A program made the translations under genes and the position numbers. A stretch of 64,000 bases of DNA, taken from contig CM037588.1 of NCBI GenBank assembly GCA_021018995.1, positions 94,338,765-94,402,764 on the forward strand, in the 5' to 3' direction. Positions 45,195 through 55,394 of this stretch are shown here, piece by piece (within the stretch, counting starts at the first letter, position 1; each line of letters opens with the position of its first letter). The notes under the pieces were generated by a model. That model did no database searches. It was not told the DNA's origin and worked only from the letters and a program-made list of their open reading frames with translations. The DNA is from Chloranthus sessilifolius. Lineage: Eukaryota > Streptophyta > Magnoliopsida > Chloranthales > Chloranthaceae.

Positions 45195-46609
45195 TAGTAT
45201 GGTTTTATTGTACTTAGCCTTAACCTATTGCAAGCGCACAACAGAAATTGTAGAACTAGTATAGGATCGTTCCCATAGGGAGGGTCAATCTTTCTTTTTC
45301 CTTCTTCTTGTGAAAACTTTTATTTACCTTTTAAAGGTTGAGAAATATGAATAAAAGAATGATTGTTAAACTAATTTATGATAAAAGTAAATCTAAATCC
45401 TCCTACTTCCAAACTATGGCGATCAATCAAAATCCTTCAGTTCTCGGATGCTTACAAAAGTAACATCCCGTTACACTTTATCTCAGTCCTCTAGAATTTG
45501 GGTGTCAATCAAAAACTAGATTTCCTTAACACAGATTTATATTAATCAACAATCCTTCAGAAATTTGGGCGTCAATTAAACTCAAGAAAACTGAAGATGG
45601 AAAATAAAAACCGTCACACTAATCTGTAAATTCAAGACTGTAGTCGCCAATTAAAATAAAAAACTCTTAGATGTTTACAAAGCAGTAAATAAAAGTAGTA
45701 AATCTAAGCTAGAAAGCAATGTATAACCATTCAAAGGGTTGATCTTTCAGACTCTTCGGTCTTGGTTGTCAGGCAAGACTTTCAGGAATCCGTGGATGAT
45801 TTTACTTGATAAAAACTACTCTAAGGTGATCTTCCAGAATTCCAACCTCAGTTGTCAATTGATGCTGAGAATTTCTTAGATAAATTTTTTCTTGATGCCA
45901 AGCCCTCTTATTTATAGATCATAAGGGGTCGGTTTATATTATTCAATTCTAATAAAAGTAAACTACTAAGAATAAAAGTTCCCTAATAAAACTAAACTTC
46001 TAATCTTAATCTTCCTTGCTTTGGATGGTTGATGCGCTCAGGACTTTTCTCCTTATTTTTAGTAGCAAAGATTTTTAGGAGTCTTTCACTAAATTTCTGA
46101 GATCCGTGGGTTGCCAGACTTCTAATTTAAGAGATCTTCTAATTCTGTGCATGGCGGTGTAGTTCTCACGTGATTAATAGCAGCAACAAGAGCTTTAATT
46201 TTTATACAATCGTAATTACGATCGCATCTCTTTCTGTACGATTTCTCATTCTTTCGTTCTAAGGCACAATCGTATCTCTGCTTTGTATCCTCCGGTCTTT
46301 AAGGGTTTTCTGAAGAATCGTGAATACGATTTCTTCTTTCTTTCTTCTGTTTCGTTCGTTCGAGATTTACGATTGGACGTAAACTCTCTCTTCCTTTAGC
46401 CTTCAGACTGGTTCTTACTGTGATTAGTCGTATCTGCGTACGATCATGATTCTTACTGCATTTTGAGTTCATTTTGGTGAAGATTAACACTTTGGCTCTA
46501 TTTTGCTATCTCTTCTTAATATCCGCACATCATCATAGCATTAGTAGCAAACTAGGGTCTAACATCAGTAAGTTAAGGGTGATAAAATGGTAAATTACGT
46601 GACTGATCA
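45195..46609 (-). repeat. Element D 5' LTR
   Basis: Direct repeat of 23358-24762. It starts TGATCAGTCACGT at 46609 (minus strand). A TATAAATAAG box is near 45906-45915. U3 (46200-46455) carries a cluster of AATCGTA/TACGATT words. The 3' edge has drifted (TACTA instead of TATCA). Confidence 0.88.
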
Positions 46610-47475
46610 CTCAAGTATCCAACGTTACATAATAAACTGGAAACTTAATTCCTCTGCTCTAACATCGAAAGGACTCTCTTCCAATGATCCTAAAATAAAG
46701 ACTCCAAACAAAATTGTAAAACCTAAACAAATCAACACAAACCAAGAACAAAACCAACTAAACTTGCACACATAACTAGAGCAATCAAAGTCAAAACCAA
46801 CACGCGAACCTATACCCTAACCAACACCAACCTCTATACCCTAACCAACACCAACCCCTACACCCTAACAAAAACCAACTACCATACTTTGACCAGGATT
46901 AAAACCAACTCTCCAATGCCACGCCAATCAATGTCACCTTTTACAACCCGTTATTCTAACAAACTCAATCAAGCCCTCAACTCGCATACTATACCAGACA
47001 CTCATTCACCCCTGCCCTAGTCCATCTGGCTAGCCTAATCCTTAGAATTGAACCTCCCTTTAATCACGTCCATACTTTTCACTCACAAGCAGATATTCGT
47101 GTCCCTCACACCATTGAACCTGAAGTCACTTTTCACGCTGAACCGATCACTAAAATCATTAAAATCCAATCGATCACTAATCCTACCCCAACTCAACCAA
47201 TCACTAAAATCTTTTAAATCCAACCTATCACCAAACTCACCCCGAACCAACCCATAACCAAAATTGACACACCAATTCCTGAACTAACCCAACAGACCGT
47301 CGAAATCACCAAACATACTCCCAAAATGCCCCAACCTATCGCTAAAATCACCAAATACAATTTTGAATTCACCCAATCGATCCGTAAAATCAACATACCT
47401 ACCCCCAAACTAAATCAACCTACCTTTAAATCTGACAATTTACCAACAAATGAACCAATCCCCATGCTCCATGAG
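46610..47475 (+). pseudogene. Element E gag, 3' part and linker
   Basis: Resumes the gag interrupted at 23357: QRYIINWKLNSSALTSKGLS matches the position of 'MRHIKGGDLTLSIVTSKVG' in element A. After a stop near 46773 comes low-complexity sequence. The part at 46800-46870 repeats 'aaccaacaccaacc', and 47130-47400 repeats a PITKI(TK) peptide (QPITKI, QPIAKI). It breaks off at 47475, where TGTAACATCCCC begins. No protease of E was found. Confidence 0.75.
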
Positions 47476-49291
47476 TGTAACATCCCCAAATTAGGAAGTC
47501 GTGTAAGTCAAACAGGTACATGTATAGGTGTAGTGCACTGTACAAATTTTGATTTGGCGGGATCAATGTGTGTGTGTAAATGACTAATGAGCGTGTATCA
47601 GGTTGGGTGTGTGTTGTTCATAGAGGAACCAAAGCAACTTAACATACACAACCCTATGTGTGTATGTGTTTCACACTAAGAAGGACAAGTGGATAAGGAT
47701 AACACACACGTTGTGTGTGGATGCTTCCATGGAAGCAAACACTTTTAGGATAAGTGGGGGCGAACTCACGTGCACCAAACCCTTGCATTTATTTTTGTTT
47801 GCATAGAGAGAGAAAGAGTGAGAAAGGGTTGTGAAGGAGAAGAAGGGGTTTGCCAAATCCGTGTACTCCGAAGCTCATAGCCTTTGAAAATTTCAGCAAT
47901 CTTGCTTGAGGGAGTAGATGCCATCGAATTGCGACGTTGAGAGAGATTGTTGGACATGGATTGTGGCCGAATGGGTTTTGGAACCCATTGTGTGTAAAGA
48001 GAAGAATCGCTCTGATTCTTGCCTTAGTATCATGAGATTTTTCTATCCTTGAAGGTGAGAAACCACAACCTAAGGATGTTTGAATTGTAGAATTATATGT
48101 GTAGGAATTTATGTGAAAAGTGTGGGTAAAAATGACGAAAACTCGCGAGAAGAACGAGTTCACAAAACTCAGATCTGATGAGTTTTTGAATCTCGCTCAT
48201 GCAAGCTATGTTTCTCGTGTGCGTGAGGAGCTTTCAAAAAGGCTCAATCAAACCTCGCGCACACAAGATATGAGGCTCCAATGAACCTTTGATCCTTTGC
48301 TCACGCGAGCTGGATAGGTGCCACAGACTAGCTCGCGCGACCTTGCTTCTCGCGCACACGAGATCCAATGTATGTGTATTTTCAGGAGTTCTTTGTGGAT
48401 TTTGTCGCTCGAGCTGTGCTATTGGCACTCGCTTGCGCGACCCTACATATCGCGCATGCGAGATTCAGAGATAGACTTACTTTGAGTCTTTTTGTGTGAC
48501 TCTTTCAGAAATATCGATTGTTAGGCTTCCTTAAGCACTTCTAAAGAATCTTGGGTGAATTGGGATGTAGGTTAAAGTGATGAGCATCCGTGTGAAGTTT
48601 TGAATGGCTTTGTGTGATATTGCGTAAGTCATGCTTGAGGTAGGGGAAACTTAAGAACATTGAATCTGATGTGCTTGGTATAGATTGACTGATGTGATAA
48701 AATAAGCCATGATAAGTTATGTACATCTATGGGCCGTACATGCAATTCTAGCCTAAAAGGCTTATATACCAAACTAGTATAGGAGACTTTCATAGAATGG
48801 ATGCTTTGTTTGTCTTTTAGGGGTGTACATTTACAAAGCAAATGCTGGCTTGATAGAATAGAACAGCCTTTGAAGCTTATCAGCTGCTTGCCTTGCCATT
48901 ATCGTACACAGCTGCATGAGTCATTATTTACTCTCATGCACGCAAAGTATACAAACAACACTATAAAACCGCCAAGGTCTTCTTCTTTATTCCTGCTATG
49001 CACTTGAAGAAACAACAGATGCACATCGACCATAGCAGAAAAACCACATGCTGAGCTCCACTCATGTTTGAAACCCATTACTCTAGTCATGTTCTTTACA
49101 CCTTCGATTTGAGACCCTTAGCTCACTAAGTGACCGACAAAATTATTCCACATCTCTGTTTATATACTCGCTCGGCAAACATGCGAAGTCGATACACACC
49201 TGCACCGTCATAAACTCGAGTCCATCAAATGGTATGTTATTTTTGTTCCGTTGGATTCAGTCTACAAAATAGTATTCATCTATGGTATTAA
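47476..49291. other. LTR-like scrap G1, unclassified
   Basis: Starts TGTAACATCCCCAAATTAGG, a TGTAAC start also seen in some chromovirus LTRs, at the point where element E's sequence stops. It contains a cluster of CTCGCGCGACC / TCGCGCACACGAG words (about 48190-48475). No gene is supported, and the right boundary was not found. Confidence 0.35.
48190..48475 (+). repeat. CTCGCGCGA / CGCGCACACGAG word cluster
   Basis: Recurring 'ctcgcgcgacc', 'tctcgcgcacacgag', 'cacgcgagct', 'tcgcgcatgcgag'. Many pairs are mutually inverted. Confidence 0.7.
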
Positions 49292-49298
49292 ATTTCTT

Positions 49299-49402
49299 AA
49301 GATCGCTTCGGCAGCACAAACGTAGACACTCTGTGGTGTTGATAGTGCACAGAGGATATAGCATGCCGAAATCATTTGCACGTGCACTCCGGAGTTTCCA
49401 TG
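49299..49402 (+). pseudogene. U6 snRNA-like relic
   Basis: The sequence has CGCTTCGGCAGCACA, as in the 5' stem-loop of animal/fungal-type U6 RNA, and about 40 bases later 'cagaggatatagcatgcc', close to the U6 ACAGAG-AGATTAGCATGGCC region, then 'tttgcacgtgcac'. The central part is diverged and no upstream element typical of plant U6 genes was seen. It is at best a decayed pseudogene; chance or another repeat is possible. Confidence 0.25.
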
Positions 49403-49461
49403 CCCAACTAAAATGTACATAGATAAATATAATAATGCTGAATTGAAGATATTTTTATCTA

Positions 49462-49479
49462 AATATATATATCTATATA

Positions 49480-49516
<37 letters not shown>
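49462..49516. repeat. (AT)n microsatellite
   Basis: An AT run of about 50 bp with a few interruptions. Confidence 0.95.
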
Positions 49517-49517
<1 letters not shown>

Positions 49518-49587
49518 CAAAACCACAAAGGCAAGAAGTACAGAGAGCAAAAGGATGCAAGGCACCATGACTTGTTGGCATTTAGGC

Positions 49588-49930
49588 TTGTCGAGGCAAG
49601 CTTGTGAGCTTGCCTAGACAAGTTTGTGAGCTTGCCGAGGCAAGGTGCTTGCCTAGGCAACCCTGTGAGCTGGCCGAGGCAAGGTACTTGCCGCGGCAAC
49701 CCTATGCTTGGACCACTATTCGATAGTTTGGTCATAACGTTTGACCCTAAACTCTGATTGGCACAATTCTTGATGCGTTGGAAAGGGGACAATAAGCCCT
49801 ATAATGTTTATAAAGCAACAAATCCCTGAATCCAATATTTAAAGGGTCAAAAAGTAGTGACAAGTTATGACAAGGTGTTCAGCTGGGCTGCTTGCCGCGA
49901 CAACCTCTATGGCTTGCCAAGGCAAGCCTA
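49588..49930. repeat. TTGCC-GAGGCAA word cluster (LTR-like scrap G2)
   Basis: Repeats of cttgccgaggcaag, cttgcctaggcaac and cttgccgcggcaac, each a 12-bp palindrome type, about every 25-30 bp at 49588-49705 and again at 49888-49925. Between them lies 'ggtcataacgtttgaccc...gttggaaagggg', which resembles the box beside the words in the B and C LTRs, so this is probably part of an LTR. Confidence 0.65.
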
Positions 49931-50529
49931 TACCTGGCTGCCTTAGTGCTTCGATGGTCCTTGGGTGACCATCCAACTCCTTGATCCCACAATTATGGAA
50001 GGTCTCAGGTTACCCATTACACTACTAAAATCCATAAATATTTATGAATAATAGGTGCCACTTGGTGCACATGAGCTGTTTTGAGAAAGATATCCCATAA
50101 TGAAGTTCTCAGATGCATGAGCGCACCTACAATAAGATTCACGTCAGCATAGGTTATAAAGTAGGGAATGTACTTTGCTAAACTTGTGTTTTAATTGCTC
50201 ATTCACATCTAGATAGCATATAAAATCATTTTGTTCAATAAAGCTATAAGTATAAAATAGTTGCACTTTGATAAATAAGAATAATAATGAGATAGATTCG
50301 ATGTATGCTGTTGTAGGGACATGTGATATTTATGCAACGGAATATATATACTCCGGTTATGTACATGTTCAAATTTGACAGCTTTGACATATGTTTTATG
50401 CACCTGCAAGTATAATGTAGAAATAATAATGCAAGGATAGTTAATTACATGGTTCTGCATGATTTAAGTAAGATCAATTTAGACAATCCATACTTATAAT
50501 TGATGCTATTAGTGGTAGATGTTGCTCAC
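49931..50529. other. AT-rich sequence without gene
   Basis: No coding or structural feature recognised between the word cluster and the start of F'. Confidence 0.5.
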
Positions 50530-52483
50530 TGAAAAGTACCACTTTCACCTCTTAACCTAGTCTTTGATAGACCTTGAAGTAGACTATTAATCATCTGTTA
50601 AGTGTGTTTTATAGTTAGCAATAATCTGTGCAACTTAGCACAGAATCCATCCTTATTGGCCCAAAGAAGAGGAAGAAGACATACAAAGATGACAGCTGAA
50701 CCAAAGCCTAATGGAACAGCCTGGTAGTGCTCACTATGGTGACCAGGTGTTGATCTTCATGGACCAAATGCCTAGCAGATGAATGAAGTTGGCTGAGAGT
50801 GGAGAAACTACAGAAGTAGCAACTGCAATGCATCGGAGCATAGAAAGACAGATCTCGCAGAGTTGAGAAGCTCCTTTGCGAAGCCAAAGATGCCCTCGCA
50901 CAGATAAGACGCGCAGTTAAGAGAAGAGTTGTAAAGACATGGCAAAGATCTCGAGGACTAAAACTCTTAGAATTTACGATCGCGAAGCTCTCATGGAGAT
51001 AAAGCCTTAAAGCAGCCGTGTGATGAACATAGCGAGTCCAAGTGTGTACTGAACTAAAACTCACCTCGCGGAGTTTGTGCGTGGCCCTGGAAGAGAGAGA
51101 TGCCCAGAATTATCCTCACGCAGATCTCACGCACTCTGAAGCCTTACCAATTACTACACGAGCGCAGGAGTACAACTGTGCGAGTACCTAGCGTGAGAGA
51201 GAGCTTCTGAAGCTCTACTTCACGAGAAGTCTAAGCACTCCATATCATCTCTGTGATAGCATTGTGACACAAAACAACTGCGCAATTAATTGAAGATTAA
51301 CTGTGCGATTGAGCACTTCCCACCAATAAAAAGCTACTCAACGAAGGCCCAACAACTGCACGAATAAGTGCCCAACAACTGCACAAATAAGTAAATGCAT
51401 ATGCCAGCCCAACGAAGCATGGGCTCCCCACTTCTCAGTTTAACTTAAGGACCTTTTGAGAATTTCTCAAGGCTAGGGCACACATCTTGAGGCACAGATT
51501 TTGAGGCACAATCTCAAGGCATTCAAGGGATGTAACAATACCACATTTGCTAGAGAAATTAGGGTTAGTCCCTTCAGAGCCAAGGAAGTATGGATAGAGT
51601 ATATAAGCTATACTTAGAGTTTAGTTTTATCATCAATCCTTCTTTTCATCCTCTGTTGGCTGCAAGCTCCAACAGGCTAGGGTTAGGGTTTGATCACCTC
51701 TTTTTCCCCTTTTTTCTTCTCTCTAAGCCCAACACTTATTAGTTAATCCCCCTGTTAGCAGCTAGGTTTAGTTTTATTTTAGTTTGTAATATGATTTTAT
51801 ATACATTGGGATTGTGGATGAGCAGTTGTGTACAGGCTAAAGCCTGGAGACAGTTCATTGTAAGTTTTGTGTTCATCAATGGATTGCCGTTTTAATGCCT
51901 AATTGAATCTAAAGATCTTATGGTTTCTTTAGATGTCTATAGGATCCATATATTTGGGAATAACCCATTAGTTTCTAGTAGATTTATTATTTATCTTCTG
52001 ATTTCCCTTGGTTTGATTGCCCCATGGAAAGCAATGCTGGATCGGTAGTGAGATCCAGGGAGCTCGAAGGCCTATGGACCATGGTGGTTGCAAAAGTTTT
52101 CATGTTCTTTCTCAGGCCTCTGTGGTATGGACAGACCAATGGGATATCCTATGACCATTCGAGTGGACAGAGTATAGCCCTAAGGTTGTGTCCATTCACA
52201 TATTTGAGAAGGATTCTTTTCCCCTGCACATGAGCTTCTAGAGTCTTATGAGGAGGTTTGTACAGGAACTGGCTCCCTCTGTTTTACTTAGCCGACATCA
52301 TATGTTAGATCTGATCTCTTTGTAGTAATTGTAGCTTGAGGCTGAGTCATTGCAGGCCATTTGTAGCAATGACCAACTGAATCTAAAGCCCTATTCAACC
52401 TGTTGCATGGTCCTTTTTGTGGGCACTAGTGAGCCATTCGTTTTAGCAAAGCACTTAGAATCTTATGGGTTGGAATACCTCTG
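50530..52483 (+). mobile_element. F': second copy of LTR-like repeat F, cut by element C
   Basis: Begins TGAAAAGTACCACTTTCACC (F: 12142) and carries the same order of parts: CGCGCAGTT words (about 50850-51400), TATATAAG (51600-51607), then non-coding sequence with 'gaccattcgagtggacag' (52152-52170) that matches F at 13630-13650. At 52484 the LTR of element C interrupts it. The remainder would lie beyond the window. Confidence 0.7.
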
Positions 52484-54035
52484 TGTAGACACCCAAATCT
52501 GGCCGAAGGCTCGATCAGTCTGTACTCTGAGAGAGATGTACCCCTGTGCTTCCGATGGTACCCCTGAACCCTTAGGAATCACCCCTAAACCCTAGGATCC
52601 CTTCCCAGACCCAACTTGAACCCTTATGAGCAATTGATGGGAGGAGAGCTACAAAATTTTACATAGACCATTTCCGAGGATGAGCTACATATCTTTGGAA
52701 AGAGGACTTCTCCAACTTTCTATCAAGCCAAAGATCACCCAATTTGGAGTTATGGTTCAAAAGTTATGGCCAATTGAAGTTTTACATAAAATCATGACTT
52801 TTACTTAGGCGTATGTATTACATATGCCCAGCAAATTTGGCCCCAGTTTTTCAGGCGTATATAATATATACGCCTGGCATATTTGGGCCAAATTTGGCTG
52901 GGCGTATATAATACATATGCCCAGCATCGTTAGGGCCCCCCACGGGCACCCACCTTCTCAGATCTCCTCTGGTTTTCATTAAAATCACTGTACATAAACT
53001 GGGCGTATGTAATATATACGTCCAGCTTAGCTTCAGTAACTATCATCAGATGCTCAAAATTCCTTCATCGAGTTTGACCTTTTGACCATCCCCTTGGTTG
53101 AGGTGGGTGTCTTAAGGTTGGTTGCACCCCCTTTGAGCTTATATGCAACCCTTAAGTCACCTATGGTCTTCCCCCATCATCTGCCATTGAAACCGGTTCC
53201 CCAAACCCCTAGGACTCTAAAAACCTAGAAAGCCTTAGATGGGGGATTACCTAATTACTAAACCAATTAGCTCTTAAGTAACCCTCTAACCCACCTTTTC
53301 TCTATAAATAGAGAGGTCCCCCCTATTCCCAAAGGTTGAAAAAAATTAGGGTTAAAAGTGTGAGCTTAAGAGAGAGAGCCCTAGTGAGAGAAAGTTTCCT
53401 TTTATTTTTTATTCTTCAACCAGAATTTCAACATGCTTAGTTCACCCCTTTCAATCCATTTCAACAATTAGATCACCCCTTTTTTAGTCAAGCTTAGTCT
53501 CTAGCTTCATCCTACACTTCCCATCTACTGAATCCTAGCATTAGAATCCATTCCCCTACCATTTAAGCCATTTAAAGCCATCAGAAGGACACCGAAGCGA
53601 AGGTTTTCTATGGTGCAACAAGGGCCCGTGAGCTCCGGCTCACCCCTCTCTTCCTCTACCTTCTTGGTGTTTCCTCCGTCCAAGGATTCAAGCCGTTACT
53701 CCACCGAAATTTCGGTTTGGCTCAAAGCTTGGTAGGACCATATTGACTTCGGGCAAGAGGAAGCTCCGCCCATTTATTTTTCAATTTGGCCATAGATAGA
53801 GACGACTACGTGTGGGTTGATCAGATGCCTAAACCCTTCCCAATCTATAACCGAAGCCCCTACCCTAGAGTCTTTGGCAAAAATCGATAAATCAGAGTCA
53901 TATTTAGCACTTCGGTGCTCAAAATATTGATTTAAAGGTTTCCCGGGTCACCAAAAGCTCCGGGTGGCGATTCTACATTTATTCCATTGTGAGCGCATCG
54001 TCGTGACGGGTTCGAGAGAATCCGATGGTCGCAAA
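52484..54035 (+). repeat. Element C 5' LTR
   Basis: About 1550 bp from TGTAGACACCCAAATCTGG to ...GATGGTCGCA. It has the TATA box TCTATAAATA (53301-53310). U3 carries four GGCGTATATAATATACGCC-type words (52807-53025) and the 'gaaagaggacttctccaa' box near 52700. The U5 end resembles B's, inverted in the window ('agcacttcggtgctc', 'cccgggtcaccaaaagctcc'). Confidence 0.9.
52807..53025 (+). repeat. Four palindromic words in U3 of C LTR
   Basis: At 52807-52829 (GGCGTATGTATTACATATGCC), 52853-52875 (arms AGGCGTATATA around a central A, 11 bp each, perfect), 52899-52925 and 52999-53025. Each is followed by (CC)AGC or TGGC. They lie about 280-500 bp upstream of the TATA box. Confidence 0.92.
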
Positions 54036-54037
54036 GA

Positions 54038-54055
54038 TGGCGACTCTGCTGGGGA
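54038..54055 (+). other. Element C primer-binding site
   Basis: TGGCGACTCTGCTGGGGA, tRNA-Arg-type PBS, about two to four bases after the LTR end. Confidence 0.93.
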
Positions 54056-55394
54056 TATCACCCTAGCGCTTCCCCTCTTGTTGGCCTTTTTTTAATCTTT
54101 ACTAACCATTGTTGTTTTTCTGAGTTTCTGCTGTTTTTCCTTCATTTTTGTTATTTTTACTAACATACTCACCCCTACGATTCAGTCCTTTAAGTGCCTT
54201 AGCCGATTGGCGGGCCTACTTGCGCCTTTAAATTTCAGTTTTTACGATTTTGTCATTTAAGCCGCCTTAGCCGTTTGGCGAGCCTGCTCGCATTTACTTT
54301 TCACGTCATTTAAATTTCAGTCATTTACGAGCCTTATCCGTTTGGCGGGCCTACGTGCGCTCTTTATTTCAGTCATGATATCTCACCGTTGAACGCCGGC
54401 CCGTTGAGGCAAAAGACTTAAATTCACTCCCCTTTAAAAATCTGCAATTAAAAGTGAACCAACAGTGTGGGGACATAATCAAATTAATTTTTGCATGTTT
54501 TGGGTAGTTTTCGGGTGGTTTAGGCGCAGATATAACTTACCCGGTTCCCAGTAAGGTGGCAGCCCTAATGGTGATGATCCTGAAAGAACCACCCCTTCCA
54601 GTACCCGAGAAGGCGCTTGCGCCAGAGGTATATCGGTTGGGTTTCCAATTCCGATCAAGCCGTAAAACCCGCAATGGTGAGAGCGTAGACAGCCCAAATT
54701 AAGCTATGTATCCCTAGGAAGCGGAAAGGAGTGACCCGATAACATACACAGCAGTCCCCGGGAGCATCCCTCCCAGGAAACCAGTTCAAAAAGACCCATT
54801 TTGCGCTTGCTGTTCACTGTCAAACCAAGCTGGAAGAACAGTTTTTGCCAGGTGTGTATATTAAATACGTCTAGCTAAATATCCCCAGAAATACTTAGGC
54901 GTATATAATATATCATGACCAAAATCAGATTTAAGCGGTATATAATATATCTGACCAAATCTGTAGTTTTAATTGTGTATAATAATACATCGCCCGATAT
55001 AAATCGGGTTCGAACCCGATCTGAGGCCCAATCCACCACCCAAGTTCCCCGATTAGCGGTATTAGTGCCCGTAGTAGCCTCCCGCATTCTATAACACCCA
55101 ATATGCCCCCGCCCAGTCAAAAGAAGGCGACTTCTCATTGATTTGCTCTAGAAGATCGGGTCATTTGTGTGGATTCCCTCACCTTCAATAGAACGAAAGG
55201 GTTCCCTTTCGCTTCTTCTGAAGTGTGTCGGATCCCGCTGTGGGACCTACTAAAGGTGCATATATCAGGCGAGACGGGAATTTTCCCTGGGCACCAAATC
55301 ATCATTCATTTAAATAGGGGAGTTAATTTCCATTCGAAAAATCCAAAAAATATATATAAAGAAAAATAAAAAATTAAAAAATATATATATACTC
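54056..55394 (+). other. Element C leader
   Basis: A 1.3-kb untranslated leader. Three copies of GCCTTAGCCGATTGGCGGGC-type sequence lie at 54196-54225, 54264-54292 and 54331-54360. About four GGCGTATATAATATA-type words follow at 54847-54995, mostly half-decayed. No gene is supported. The order matches element B's leader. Confidence 0.75.
54847..54995 (+). repeat. Four palindromic words in leader of C
   Basis: At 54847-54875, 54894-54920, 54932-54955 and about 54967-54995. They resemble the U3 words, with the right arm damaged in the later three. Confidence 0.8.

Larger units (their letters stand above)
23358..46609 (-). mobile_element. Element D: Athila-like, gag plus ORF2, no pol
   Basis: Direct LTRs of about 1.4 kb at 23358-24762 and 45195-46609. 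Next to the right LTR is TGGCGTCGCTGTCGGGG (minus strand, 45171-45187), close to the tRNA-Asp PBS typical of Athila elements. A purine-rich AAGTTTGGGGTG (minus strand, near 24763-24775) abuts the left LTR as polypurine tract. The insert sits inside element E's gag with flanks CTCAC and CTCAA, probably a decayed 5-bp duplication. With nested element B removed, the inside is about 6.9 kb: gag (about 44890-43480) and one long ORF2. I saw no RT, RNase H or integrase block. Confidence 0.8.

Noticed and set aside
50708-51064. 118-codon minus-strand open frame in F'
   Set aside because: Lies across the word cluster of the repeat, has no counterpart in F and no recognisable domain.
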